33,830 bases of DNA from a virus, in IMG/VR virus record IMGVR_UViG_3300041409_000342, positions 1 through 33,830 of that record. One strand, 5' to 3'. Below the pieces are notes generated by a model. That model was not told where the DNA came from, made no database searches, and saw nothing but the letters and a program-made list of their open reading frames with translations. The position numbers were made by a program, and so were the translations under genes. Positions 1 to 5,911 of the stretch are shown here, piece by piece (positions within the stretch are counted from its first letter, which is position 1; each line of letters starts with the position of its first letter).

Positions 1-1
1 C

Positions 2-343
2 GAACGCTACGACGATGAAGGCGTGCCGCTGCCCGACGTGGTGTGGGCGTGCATCCAGAAGCCGTTCACGCTTCCAACCGCTGACGAGATCGTAGAGCGT
101 GAGTGCGAGAACGGCGAGCACTACGAGGACATCGCGGACTCGCTCACCGATACCGACGATCTACAACGCGCGATCACTGCGTGGAACGCACGCCAGACCG
201 CTGAGTCGTGGGAGCCGGATTACCGCACACTGATCGTGCTCGACACAATGACGCCTCCCGAGAGGGCTCCGGTGCTTGCTGTTGATCGTTCTCGGTCCAC
301 CCCTGATGCGCTTCCCCCGACTGTTGCGGAGGGCGAGCGATGA
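2..343 (+). CDS. Hypothetical phage protein, 5' end cut by window edge
   Basis: The frame is open from the first bases of the window to the TGA at 341-343, so the true start probably lies outside; the first possible internal start is GTG at 23. About 113 residues are visible. The protein is acidic and mostly helical in appearance, with an AWNARQT motif around the middle that resembles the tail of small phage proteins of the Lar type, but the zinc-binding cysteines of Lar are absent, so I do not assign that function. The C-terminal stretch STPDALPP is repeated in similar form at other gene ends nearby. It overlaps the next gene by ATGA, implying co-transcription. Function unknown. Confidence 0.7.
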   Translation, partial: ERYDDEGVPLPDVVWACIQKPFTLPTADEIVERECENGEHYEDIADSLTDTDDLQRAITAWNARQTAESWEPDYRTLIVLDTMTPPERAPVLAVDRSRSTPDALPPTVAEGER

Positions 344-537
344 TGACGAGCGAGACGACAGACGAACCGACTCCGCGTTGCCCGAAGTGCAATGGGCGGA
401 CGACGTGGAAGAATCGCGACATGGGGGAGGCGGTCTGCGCAACGCACGGACTCTACCTCGTCGCTGGTGGCTTAAATCGGTGGTACCTCATCGGTCCACT
501 GCCAGCCGAGAGCGCGTATTGGGAGTCCGTCGGATGA
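340..537 (+). CDS. Small zinc-ribbon protein
   Basis: A 65-residue protein starting at ATG 340, overlapping the stop of the upstream gene. It carries CPKC near residues 14-17 and a Cys-Ala-Thr-His group (CATH) near residue 33, a plausible four-ligand zinc site. Short zinc-ribbon proteins of this sort are common in phage early regions and usually have no known role. It is the last rightward gene before the convergent regulator gene; a GC-rich hairpin lies between the two. The second ATG at 343 is equally possible as start. DNA or protein binding is an inference from the ribbon alone. Confidence 0.65.
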   Translation: MMTSETTDEPTPRCPKCNGRTTWKNRDMGEAVCATHGLYLVAGGLNRWYLIGPLPAESAYWESVG

Positions 538-550
538 CCACCTCTAGCCC

Positions 551-583
551 CTCCCCGCGTCCGAGCGAGCGCACGGCGGGGAG
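551..583. terminator. Hairpin between convergent genes
   Basis: CTCCCCGC (551-558) and GCGGGGAG (576-583) are perfect inverted repeats with a 17-base loop. The hairpin sits just past the stop of the rightward zinc-ribbon gene (537) and just past the stop of the leftward regulator gene (588). The location suits a shared transcription end. There is no T tract on either strand, so it is not a classical intrinsic terminator. Confidence 0.35.
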
Positions 584-587
584 CGCG

Positions 588-815
588 TCACTCCGGGTCG
601 TAGCGGAGCAGCGTGAACGGGCGCTTCACGTTGAGGGCAACCGCGAGCTTCTCCAGGGTGCGCAGGTCGAAGCGTCCGAGCGCGTCCCCGGCGTCAAGGT
701 GGGCGAAGATGCGCACCGCGGCGGGATAGCCGATCTCGGCCCGCTCCGCGAGTTGGTACGCGTTCTCGATGCCCGCCCTGCGAAGCACCGCCGTGAGGTC
801 CCAGCGTATCGGCAT
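588..815 (-). CDS. Cro/C1-type helix-turn-helix transcriptional regulator
   Basis: A 75-residue leftward protein, the only convincing minus-strand gene in the window. Residues 18-40 (AYQLAERAEIGYPAAVRI) fit a helix-turn-helix, and residues 47-62 (GRFDLRTLEKLAVALNV) match the fourth and fifth helices of XRE-family domains, where a 'L..LAxALNV' element is typical. There is no C-terminal dimerisation or peptidase domain, so it is Cro-sized rather than a full LexA-like repressor. Its start at 815 faces a divergent intergenic region with two copies of a palindrome, the likely operators. It probably represses the rightward genes starting at 900 and possibly itself. An antitoxin role is an alternative, but no toxin gene is adjacent. 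Confidence 0.85.
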   Translation of the reverse strand: MPIRWDLTAVLRRAGIENAYQLAERAEIGYPAAVRIFAHLDAGDALGRFDLRTLEKLAVALNVKRPFTLLRYDPE

Positions 816-821
816 GGCTCA

Positions 822-831
822 ACGCTAGCGT
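822..831. promoter_or_regulatory. Operator half-array, site 1 (near regulator start)
   Basis: ACGCTAGCGT is a perfect 10-base palindrome 7 bases upstream of the regulator start codon. Counting the 3' flank, 13 bases (ACGCTAGCGTATA) are identical to site 2. Its centre is 36 bases from that of site 2. The position would allow autoregulation by blocking leftward transcription or translation start. Confidence 0.6.
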
Positions 832-842
832 ATAACCGGCCC

Positions 843-872
843 TTGCGCAAGCACTATACGCTAGCGTATATT
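843..872 (+). promoter_or_regulatory. Rightward early promoter
   Basis: TTGCGC (843-848) and TATATT (867-872) are separated by 18 bases and resemble a sigma-70 promoter about 28 bases before the ATG at 900. The operator at 855-870 covers the spacer and the first part of the -10 box, so binding there would block the polymerase. The -35 box lies in the palindrome TTGCGCAA (843-850). Confidence 0.5.
855..870. promoter_or_regulatory. Operator site 2, perfect 16-base palindrome
   Basis: TATACGCTAGCGTATA is perfectly self-complementary over 16 bases. It shares 13 contiguous bases with site 1 and overlaps the predicted rightward -10 box. Two copies of one palindrome between a regulator and a divergent gene are the expected layout for a Cro-like switch. 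Confidence 0.7.
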
Positions 873-899
873 CCGTGCACACCTCAACGGGAGCGGGAT

Positions 900-1394
900 A
901 TGGAGAGTCAAGGCATCTGCTCTAACTGCGGCGCGTCCCTTCTGTACCCGGTGTTGTATGCGGGTCGGATATGGGGGCGCGATTGCCTGGCAACGCATCT
1001 CGGCGTGGCGCATTGGCAGCTCGCGCTGCGCTCGCGCGACGGACGGATGGAGCTGGACACCGACGCACTAGCCGCCCGCGCGGCGAGACTGGCCGCTGCC
1101 CGCGATGCGTCCGCGCGCCATGCTGAGATGTTGGAGCAGAAGCGCCAGCACTACACCGTCGCGAATGCGTGGCTCATCGACGTGCTCCGCGACAGCCCGT
1201 CCTACTTCGCACAGGAGATCGCGCAGAATCTGCGCCGCGCCTCAATCGACGAGTTGCTGAGCGATAAGGCGTTTCGTGCCGTGCGGGACATCTACGGCAA
1301 GATGAGCGGTCGGCGTGGGTCGAAGGCATACAACGCCGCCGTTGAGGAGTTCGACGCGCGCACGGTGGATCAGCCAGCCGAGGCAGTCGCATGA
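900..1394 (+). CDS. Hypothetical protein with N-terminal CxxC motif
   Basis: The frame is open much further upstream, but that part lies opposite the regulator gene. ATG 900 is preferred because it follows the promoter and operators and has a purine-rich GGGAGCGGG in front. The 164-residue product begins with a partial zinc site (CSNCG, residues 7-11, and a Cys in GRDCLA near residue 30). Residues 55-90 are an Ala/Arg-rich helix, likely a coiled coil. It is the first rightward gene after the operator region and so probably the direct target of the regulator. Its end overlaps the next gene by ATGA. Function unknown; nucleic-acid binding is a guess from the zinc motif and basic helix. Confidence 0.7.
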   Translation: MESQGICSNCGASLLYPVLYAGRIWGRDCLATHLGVAHWQLALRSRDGRMELDTDALAARAARLAAARDASARHAEMLEQKRQHYTVANAWLIDVLRDSPSYFAQEIAQNLRRASIDELLSDKAFRAVRDIYGKMSGRRGSKAYNAAVEEFDARTVDQPAEAVA

Positions 1395-1969
1395 CGCATC
1401 CCTCCGACTCCCCGCACACGGCGCGAGAGACGCGGACACCTGATCCGGTAGGGCAGGTGCGCGCGGCGGCGATGGAGAGGCGGCGCACCGAGGATGCGGC
1501 AGCGGCCGAGATTCCGACGTGGGTCGATTTTGCACGAGTCGTCGGAGAGGCGGTGGGCTGTCTCTACTCATCATGGCCGAGCGGAAACACGCACATCGTG
1601 CGCCGGGTTCGAGAGATTGCCCGTCTCCGCGCCACTCCCCTCGCCGCGCCCGCCCCGGAGATCGGGACGCTGCGGCAGGAGGCAGACGCCTACCTCTCAG
1701 CCAGCACAGACCTGCGTGCGACGAACCTCGTACTCGCGCTGTTGGATGCCCTCGCCGCGCTAGAGGAGCGGGCCACGCGGGCAGAGACGGCGCTGCGCCA
1801 CGTCGCGGACGAGATCAAGGGCCAGCGCGAACACCACCACGATCAGTACTGGAAGCGTCACGGGACGCGCGTGTATTGGGCGCAGGTTGAAGGTGTCGCC
1901 CGCGCCGCGCTCCCCTCCACCGAGGCAACGACAGACGATGCGCTGCCGCCTCACTCACCAAGGACGTGA
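1391..1969 (+). CDS. Hypothetical protein with coiled coil
   Basis: A 192-residue protein, start at ATG 1391 within the upstream gene's stop. The N-terminus is disordered and carries TARETRTPDP, a segment also found twice in the 2640-4190 protein at DNA level. The region around residues 95-150 (leucine/alanine/glutamate-rich) is predicted helical, with a heptad-like pattern suggesting a coiled coil. A His-rich HHHD patch follows. The end (DDALPPHSPRT) resembles other gene ends nearby. No family recognised. The N-terminal MTHPSDSP is similar to the start of the membrane protein at 31493, at both DNA and protein level. Confidence 0.6.
   Translation: MTHPSDSPHTARETRTPDPVGQVRAAAMERRRTEDAAAAEIPTWVDFARVVGEAVGCLYSSWPSGNTHIVRRVREIARLRATPLAAPAPEIGTLRQEADAYLSASTDLRATNLVLALLDALAALEERATRAETALRHVADEIKGQREHHHDQYWKRHGTRVYWAQVEGVARAALPSTEATTDDALPPHSPRT
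1418..1435 (+). repeat. Dispersed 18-base repeat, copy 1
   Basis: ACGGCGCGAGAGACGCGG is identical to 3555-3572 and shares its first 13 bases with 3408-3420. All three are read in the same frame, giving TARETR or TARERQ. Confidence 0.7.
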
Positions 1970-1972
1970 CCG
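1941..1972 (+). repeat. Gene-junction repeat with ribosome-binding site, copy 1
   Basis: CGCTGCCGCC (1941-1950), CACTCACCA (1952-1960) and AGGACG (1961-1966) occur in this order before the ATG at 1973. The same three blocks recur at 2236-2266 before the ATG at 2273. The AGGA-to-start spacing is the same at both sites. Confidence 0.7.
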
Positions 1973-2221
1973 ATGGCTGAGACAAAGATTGGCGTTCACG
2001 CGCTTGGTTACGAGTTGTTCGTGTCCGAGTTCGTTCCGGAATTTGGGGAGGCGACGGCGGTCGATGGGTGGGAGGATCGGCTCGCGGCGATGACGCTGCA
2101 TCACCTTGACCTCTCGTTGCTCGACCTCACCGCACCAGAGCGCGTGATGTTCTTCGTGGACCAGAAGATCGTGTGCCACCCGAGGAACGCGGACGCGATG
2201 CGGAGGGCGCTCTATGTCTGA
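1973..2221 (+). CDS. Small hypothetical protein
   Basis: An 82-residue protein starting at ATG 1973, eight bases after an AGGA ribosome-binding site. It is acidic and hydrophobic in mixed order, looks globular (alternating strands and helices), and has no cysteine cluster or membrane segment. The central part (MTLHHLDLSLLDLTAPERVMFFVDQKIV) suggests an alpha/beta fold. No family recognised. It sits in the early operon downstream of the regulated promoter and is followed by a very short bridging ORF that overlaps its 3' end. Confidence 0.6.
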   Translation: MAETKIGVHALGYELFVSEFVPEFGEATAVDGWEDRLAAMTLHHLDLSLLDLTAPERVMFFVDQKIVCHPRNADAMRRALYV

Positions 2222-2273
2222 CACCCCCACCCCCGCGCTGCCGCCCGACCCACTCACCAGAGGACGCGACTGA
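2214..2273 (+). CDS. Possible bridging micro-ORF, 19 codons
   Basis: ATG 2214 opens MSDTPTPALPPDPLTRGRD and stops with TGA 2271-2273, whose last base is the first base of the next gene's ATG. It begins inside the 3' end of the upstream gene. It may serve only to carry ribosomes across the junction, or be chance. The peptide is Pro-rich and matches other gene termini nearby. Confidence 0.3.
   Translation: MSDTPTPALPPDPLTRGRD
2236..2272 (+). repeat. Gene-junction repeat with ribosome-binding site, copy 2
   Basis: Second copy of the block set described at 1941: CGCTGCCGCC (2236-2245), CACTCACCA (2251-2259) and AGGACG (2261-2266). The spacer between the first two blocks is 5 bases here and 1 base in the other copy. 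Confidence 0.7.
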
Positions 2274-2650
2274 TGGACAAGACTGCGATGGACACGGCAA
2301 GAGACCTGACCTGCCCGTGTGGTGCGCCGCTCGTGCGTGATGGCGAGACAGTGAAGTCGCACTGGACGGGGAGCATCTGCCAGGAGTGCGAGGCGCTGAC
2401 GTTTCGCATCCATGCCGCGCCAAAATGCTGGCGGTGCAAGAAGAATCCGGGGCTCGTCCACGATGGTGTGACGCATGAGTGCATCGACTGCGCAAGCGAA
2501 ACTGGTGCTAGCACGCGGCGGATGTTGCAGGACATCGACGACGCGGTGCGCGAGGGGCTGTCGGCATGGCCGAGGATCATGGACCGCGTCGAGTTTGTGC
2601 GCGAGTGCATCAAACAGCATCGGCAAGAGGCGGTGCGCCGTGGCCGCTGA
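2273..2650 (+). CDS. Cys-rich multi-zinc-ribbon protein
   Basis: A 125-residue protein with four cysteine pairs: CPC near residue 14, CQEC near 38, CWRC near 52 and CIDC near 71. Two zinc ribbons are therefore likely in the N-terminal 80 residues. The C-terminal 45 residues are helical and charged (a RMLQDIDDAVREGL helix and a basic end). Ribbon-plus-helix proteins of this size in phage early regions are usually nucleic-acid or RNA-polymerase binders, but no specific family is recognised. ATG 2273 shares a base with a preceding stop and has an AGGA site upstream. The downstream gene starts at GTG 2640, overlapping by 11 bases. Confidence 0.65.
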   Translation: MDKTAMDTARDLTCPCGAPLVRDGETVKSHWTGSICQECEALTFRIHAAPKCWRCKKNPGLVHDGVTHECIDCASETGASTRRMLQDIDDAVREGLSAWPRIMDRVEFVRECIKQHRQEAVRRGR

Positions 2651-4190
2651 CACCCCCGCTGACGCCCCCGCGCTGCCGGAGAACCTCGTGACGCTGGTGG
2701 ACGCGATGGAGAGAGCGAGCGAAGCGTTCGCTGTCGAGGATCTAGAGTACGAGCGCGGCGAGACGACCTACGAGGCGTTTCAGCATGCGGTAGCAGCGCA
2801 GGAGTCTGCCCGAGCCGCCCTCGACGCCCACCTCCGCGCGCTGGTCGCGGATGGGGAACGGTGGCGCACACTGATGGCCAGCGAGCGCATTCGCGTGCTC
2901 GGATCGGCCGCTCTCGGCAATCCACACGCGCAGCTCATCGGCGTTGAGTTCTACACACGCTACAGCCCGCGCGCCATGAGTGAGACACGGACGATCAACG
3001 CGAATCACGAGTCGCTGCTGTGCGAGTGCGGGCATGAGGCGCGGATGCACAATGCGTCGGCTGGCGAGTGCTATGCTGGCGGCGATGAGGCGACGTGCGG
3101 CTGCTATGAGTTCCGCCCCGTCCCACCCGAGGCCGCGCCGCCCCGCGCGACGACGGTGGACGTAGAGTTTTGCCACGGCTTCGCTGACGCAGCGGAGCGA
3201 TACGTCTGTCGCTTCCGCAAAGGCCACGCTGGGCCGTGCCACCCGCACATCAACCGCGAGTCGTCGGTGCACCGCGCGACGACGCCGGAGCAGTGCTATG
3301 GGTGCCGCTTCGGCTATCCGCTCGATGCGCGAGGATGGCACGTAGACGACGCGCGAGCAACGTTCGGCGGTCCCTGCCCGAACCATCCCATCGTCCCCCC
3401 GCCGGAGACGGCGCGAGAGAGGCAAACACCGGACGCGGTGGCGCGCACCGCACTGTGCCGGCACGGGTACGCGGCGCACCGATGCGCTGACGCGCGCGAA
3501 CTGACCGCCCTCGCCGCGCGTCTCGCCAATCCGCCGGAACCGGAGGAGCTGCCGACGGCGCGAGAGACGCGGTGCCCGAACCCGAATTGCAACGACGGCA
3601 AAGTCGGGAATCTCGGCTGCGCCATTTGCTCGAGTGCGCCAACGCCAGACGATGTCGCAGACGAGCCGATCGGAAAGCATGGCCCCTACGGGTCGCACAC
3701 GAACACGGACGGTTCGCTCGTCCCCACTCCAGCCGCGAGCCGCGAGGAGGGGAGCGGGGACGCCGCCCTCTCAGAGAAGGCGTGGAAGGTGGTTATGGAG
3801 ATGTGCCGAGGTGGTCGATGGCGCATGAGCATTCCCCTGCATCCCGACGACAGCGACGAAATCCTCGCCACGCTCGTCCGCCGGTTCAACGAAATCCTCG
3901 CTGAGCAGGCCACCCTCACCGCCCGCCTCGCTCGTGCGGAGGGGGCATACGAGACCATCGTAGCGGAGTACAGCGAGAAGTTGACCACGCAAGCGTGTGA
4001 CTTCCTCGCCTCGAATGACCGCGACGTGGTGCAGTGGAGCCGACTACGAGACGCCGTGAACGAGTACCACGATCTGCGCCGCGACTGCCCCGACGAGGCC
4101 ACGCGTGACGAAGCATGGCTGACCGTGATGGAGTGCATGGGCTATGACCGCGCCTCGCTGTCCCCTGCGCCGACGAGGACCGGGGAATGA
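2640..4190 (+). CDS. Long patchwork Cys-rich protein, probably fused small genes
   Basis: Start GTG 2640 gives 516 residues; the frame is open further upstream but overlaps the previous gene. The protein reads as separate pieces: a helical segment (1-110); a piece starting at an internal ATG (2976, residue 113, MSETRTINA) with CECG, CGCYEF and other cysteines; a piece with CRFRKGHAGPCHPH; a piece with CYGCRFGY and CPNH; one with CPNPNCND; and a C-terminal helical part with coiled-coil features. Many start like independent phage zinc-finger proteins. Repeated TARETR/TARERQ linkers mark two boundaries. I infer serial in-frame fusion of small cassettes. Alternatively, internal starts make shorter products. 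Function unknown. Confidence 0.6.
   Translation: MAADTPADAPALPENLVTLVDAMERASEAFAVEDLEYERGETTYEAFQHAVAAQESARAALDAHLRALVADGERWRTLMASERIRVLGSAALGNPHAQLIGVEFYTRYSPRAMSETRTINANHESLLCECGHEARMHNASAGECYAGGDEATCGCYEFRPVPPEAAPPRATTVDVEFCHGFADAAERYVCRFRKGHAGPCHPHINRESSVHRATTPEQCYGCRFGYPLDARGWHVDDARATFGGPCPNHPIVPPPETARERQTPDAVARTALCRHGYAAHRCADARELTALAARLANPPEPEELPTARETRCPNPNCNDGKVGNLGCAICSSAPTPDDVADEPIGKHGPYGSHTNTDGSLVPTPAASREEGSGDAALSEKAWKVVMEMCRGGRWRMSIPLHPDDSDEILATLVRRFNEILAEQATLTARLARAEGAYETIVAEYSEKLTTQACDFLASNDRDVVQWSRLRDAVNEYHDLRRDCPDEATRDEAWLTVMECMGYDRASLSPAPTRTGE
3408..3420 (+). repeat. Dispersed repeat, copy 2 (13 bases)
   Basis: ACGGCGCGAGAGA is shared with the copies at 1418 and 3555. The next ten bases (GGCAAACACC) are a diverged form of CGCGGACACC that follows copy 1. 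Confidence 0.55.
3555..3572 (+). repeat. Dispersed 18-base repeat, copy 3
   Basis: Identical over 18 bases to 1418-1435 and in the same reading frame (TARETR). It lies at the start of the CPNPNC zinc-ribbon segment of the long patchwork protein. Confidence 0.7.
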
Positions 4191-4240
4191 CACGCACTGC
4201 AACAGCAGGATCACCGGAACTCAAGGGAGAAGGATCATGA
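4187..4240 (+). CDS. Possible bridging micro-ORF, 17 codons
   Basis: MTRTATAGSPELKGEGS begins with ATG 4187 overlapping the upstream stop (ATGA) and ends with a TGA at 4238-4240 overlapping the ATG at 4237. Its 3' part contains the strong GGGAGAAGG ribosome-binding site of the next gene. It may couple translation, or be a by-product of the binding site. Confidence 0.3.
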   Translation: MTRTATAGSPELKGEGS

Positions 4241-4794
4241 GCGATGCAGTCGCCACGATGGGGACGATTCTGTCGGACGGCGCAGGCGGCCGCGATGCGG
4301 TGCATGTCGCCGTCATTGCCGTCACGGCGTCCGAGAAGCTGGTGCCGGGGCAGGACGTGTCAAAGCACGGCACAACGGCGGGCTCCCACGTCGGCATCGT
4401 GGACCCGTTCCTCAAGCGTCCGGTGTTTCCCGGCGAGCGGTATTGGATGTTCCTGTATCCGCGCACGATCACTTCCCTGCGGCATGAGTGGGCGCATCCG
4501 GACTTCCCAGAGAATTCCGTCCCTCCTACTTCGGAGGCTGCAACGGGTGTAGCCACTGCGGTCTCCGAAGCGTGGCTACGTGACTTCGTGGGTCGGTCTG
4601 ACGCGCCGGGATACGAAGAGGTGCTCAGCGCCGCTGCGCTGTTCGTCGATGGGCACACCGACGGCATGCACTTCAACGGGGAGGACGCGCACGGGGAAAT
4701 CCCAGCGGAGTTTTGGACGCACGTTGAGATCGTGCTCGGTCGCAAGATCAAGGATGACGGGCCACGGCCCGCCTACTTCTCGTGTTCATGCTGA
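4237..4794 (+). CDS. Conserved phage protein of unknown function
   Basis: ATG 4237 is chosen because it follows GGGAGAAGG, the best ribosome-binding site in the accessory region; the upstream in-frame extension has none. The 185-residue product has the look of a conserved phage family: an N-terminal DAVHVAVIAVTASEKL strand, LVPGQDVS, then IGIVDPFLKRPVFPGERYW and FLYPRTITSLRHEW. I recall related proteins in other phages, with similar 'VDPF..RPV.PG..FW..L.P' blocks, all without known function. The C-terminus ends in SCSC. It stands in the early operon, followed by a 28-base gap. Confidence 0.75.
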   Translation: MSDAVATMGTILSDGAGGRDAVHVAVIAVTASEKLVPGQDVSKHGTTAGSHVGIVDPFLKRPVFPGERYWMFLYPRTITSLRHEWAHPDFPENSVPPTSEAATGVATAVSEAWLRDFVGRSDAPGYEEVLSAAALFVDGHTDGMHFNGEDAHGEIPAEFWTHVEIVLGRKIKDDGPRPAYFSCSC

Positions 4795-4812
4795 CGCGCT
4801 CCTCTCCAGCCG

Positions 4813-4834
4813 GGAGCCCGGAATGAGCGAGACC
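4813..4834 (+). repeat. Repeated translation-start segment, copy 1
   Basis: GGAGCCCGGAATGAGCGAGA and the following bases (4813-4834) match 5170-5190 except for one inserted G and one substitution. Both include a GGAG element and an ATG start encoding MSET. Confidence 0.65.
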
Positions 4835-5182
4835 GAGCGTGTGGGCGACCTAACGGTTGACGGTCGCGTGTGGTTCGCCGAGGAAAAGCTGCCGTACACG
4901 GTGCAAGCCCGCTCGCGTCGCTTTCTCGTGTGCAGCAAGCCATTCGCCGCGCGCCGCACGGTGCTGTACTGCATCATCGACTTGGAGGAGTGCGTCCGTG
5001 GCCCCGAGAATCTGATCTTCGGGATGGGCGCCGAGACGCGCGAGCAGTGCGAGGAGATGCTTGATCGGCTCGAGCGCGAGGAGGACCCGACAGAGGTGTC
5101 GGAGCGTCGCTGCATCCCGCTCAAGGTGCGCCGCGTTCAGCACGCGATAGTATCGCGCCCTCACGCTCCGGAGCCCGAATGA
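4823..5182 (+). CDS. Conserved small phage protein
   Basis: A 119-residue protein from ATG 4823, with GGAG eight bases or so upstream; the longer in-frame start at 4580 lies inside the previous gene. Key blocks are LPYTVQARSRRFLVCSKPF, TVLYCIIDLEECVRGPENL, and a charged helix TREQCEEMLDRLEREED. The pattern 'RF.VC.KPF....TVLY.I.D...GVRGPENLIFG' is familiar from many phage hypothetical proteins, always near early genes. No catalytic motif is evident. It overlaps the next gene by ATGA, so translation is probably coupled. Confidence 0.75.
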   Translation: MSETERVGDLTVDGRVWFAEEKLPYTVQARSRRFLVCSKPFAARRTVLYCIIDLEECVRGPENLIFGMGAETREQCEEMLDRLEREEDPTEVSERRCIPLKVRRVQHAIVSRPHAPEPE

Positions 5183-5190
5183 GCGAAACC
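5170..5190 (+). repeat. Repeated translation-start segment, copy 2
   Basis: Second copy of the start segment at 4813: GGAGCCCGAATGAGCGAAAC, leading into MSETR. The two consecutive genes thus share a near-identical ribosome-binding site and first codons. Confidence 0.65.
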
Positions 5191-5505
5191 CGCATTGAGC
5201 GCGGCATCGAGTGGTTCACCATCCCCGGCGACCGCGGCGAGGATTGCCAGTGCGCACGCTGCGGCTCGTCGTGCGCCTACCTGCGGTGCTGGAACTGCGA
5301 CGAGGACGGCTACAGCGCTCACGATTGCGGTGAGGATTGCTGCTGCTGCCTCTACCCGGAGAACAACGTCGTGTGCGATGGGTGCAACGGCACAGGCGGG
5401 TCGTGGCACTGCGTCTCCGGCCCCGAATGGTGCGAGGCGAATCCGCTGCCCGGTCGTGAGCACATCACGTCTACTGCGCTGAGGGCTGAAGCATGGAGAG
5501 ACTGA
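5179..5505 (+). CDS. DnaJ-like Cys-rich zinc-finger protein
   Basis: A 108-residue protein with at least 14 cysteines: CQCARCGSSCAYLRCWNC (about 23-40), DCGEDCCCC (about 49-57) and CDGCNGTGGSWHC. The last element is a CxxCxGxG repeat as in DnaJ-type zinc fingers. In phages such small proteins occur in early regions and may help assembly or bind nucleic acid. Only the zinc binding is well supported. The start overlaps the stop of the previous gene and has GGAG upstream. Confidence 0.75.
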   Translation: MSETRIERGIEWFTIPGDRGEDCQCARCGSSCAYLRCWNCDEDGYSAHDCGEDCCCCLYPENNVVCDGCNGTGGSWHCVSGPEWCEANPLPGREHITSTALRAEAWRD

Positions 5506-5543
5506 CAGCGCCCGCTCCGGCGACCGGGGAGACCGCACCGTGA
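5493..5543 (+). CDS. Possible bridging micro-ORF, 16 codons
   Basis: MERLTAPAPATGETAP starts inside the end of the DnaJ-like gene and stops with TGA 5541-5543, which overlaps the GTG start of the nuclease gene (GTGA). It fits the same bridging pattern as the ORFs at 2214, 4187 and 6174. It could be chance. Confidence 0.3.
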   Translation: MERLTAPAPATGETAP

Positions 5544-5911
5544 GCGGGGCGGCGATGCAGGAGGCGAAACGGAAAGCCCGCGAGCTCGCCGCCGAGCAAT
5601 CCGCGTCCTTGTTCCTCTCGCTGCTCAAGCGGGACGGCCTCCCACTCCCAGCGCGCGAGTACGTGTTCCACGACGCGCGGAAGTGGCGCTTCGACTTCGC
5701 CTGGCCGCTCGCCCGCGTCGCGCTCGAGGTCGAAGGCGGGGCGTTCTCCGGTGGCCGGCACACCCGAGGGGCAGGGTTCCGTGCGGATCTGAAGAAGTAC
5801 AACGAAGCGACGCGGCTCGGCTGGCGCGTCCTCCGGGTGCTCCCCGAGCAGCTCGACGCGCTCTCCACCGTCGCGATGATCCGCGACACGCTCACCCCCT
5901 CGCGCCCATGA
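5540..5911 (+). CDS. PD-(D/E)XK-like endonuclease
   Basis: A 123-residue protein from GTG 5540. The core YVFHDARKWRFDFAW (D52) followed by VALEVEGG (E63, E65) is the Asp...Glu-x-Glu arrangement of small PD-(D/E)XK phage nucleases. GGRHTRGAGFRADLKKYNEA and a final GWRVLRVLPEQ strand complete the usual fold. Related phage proteins are annotated as endonuclease-like or Holliday-junction-resolvase-like. The expected role is cleavage of branched or nicked DNA before packaging; target is unknown. The N-terminal helix (1-30) is charged. It overlaps the winged-helix gene by ATGA. Confidence 0.75.
   Translation: MSGAAMQEAKRKARELAAEQSASLFLSLLKRDGLPLPAREYVFHDARKWRFDFAWPLARVALEVEGGAFSGGRHTRGAGFRADLKKYNEATRLGWRVLRVLPEQLDALSTVAMIRDTLTPSRP

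Noticed and set aside
276-899. Upstream extension of the 900-1394 gene (open frame from 276)
   Set aside because: It lies opposite the regulator and through the operators, and lacks any conserved sequence; ATG 900 has the promoter context.
2505-2514. GTGCTAGCAC palindrome as a third operator
   Set aside because: It shares only the GCTAGC core with the operator sites, lies inside a gene and is not near a promoter.
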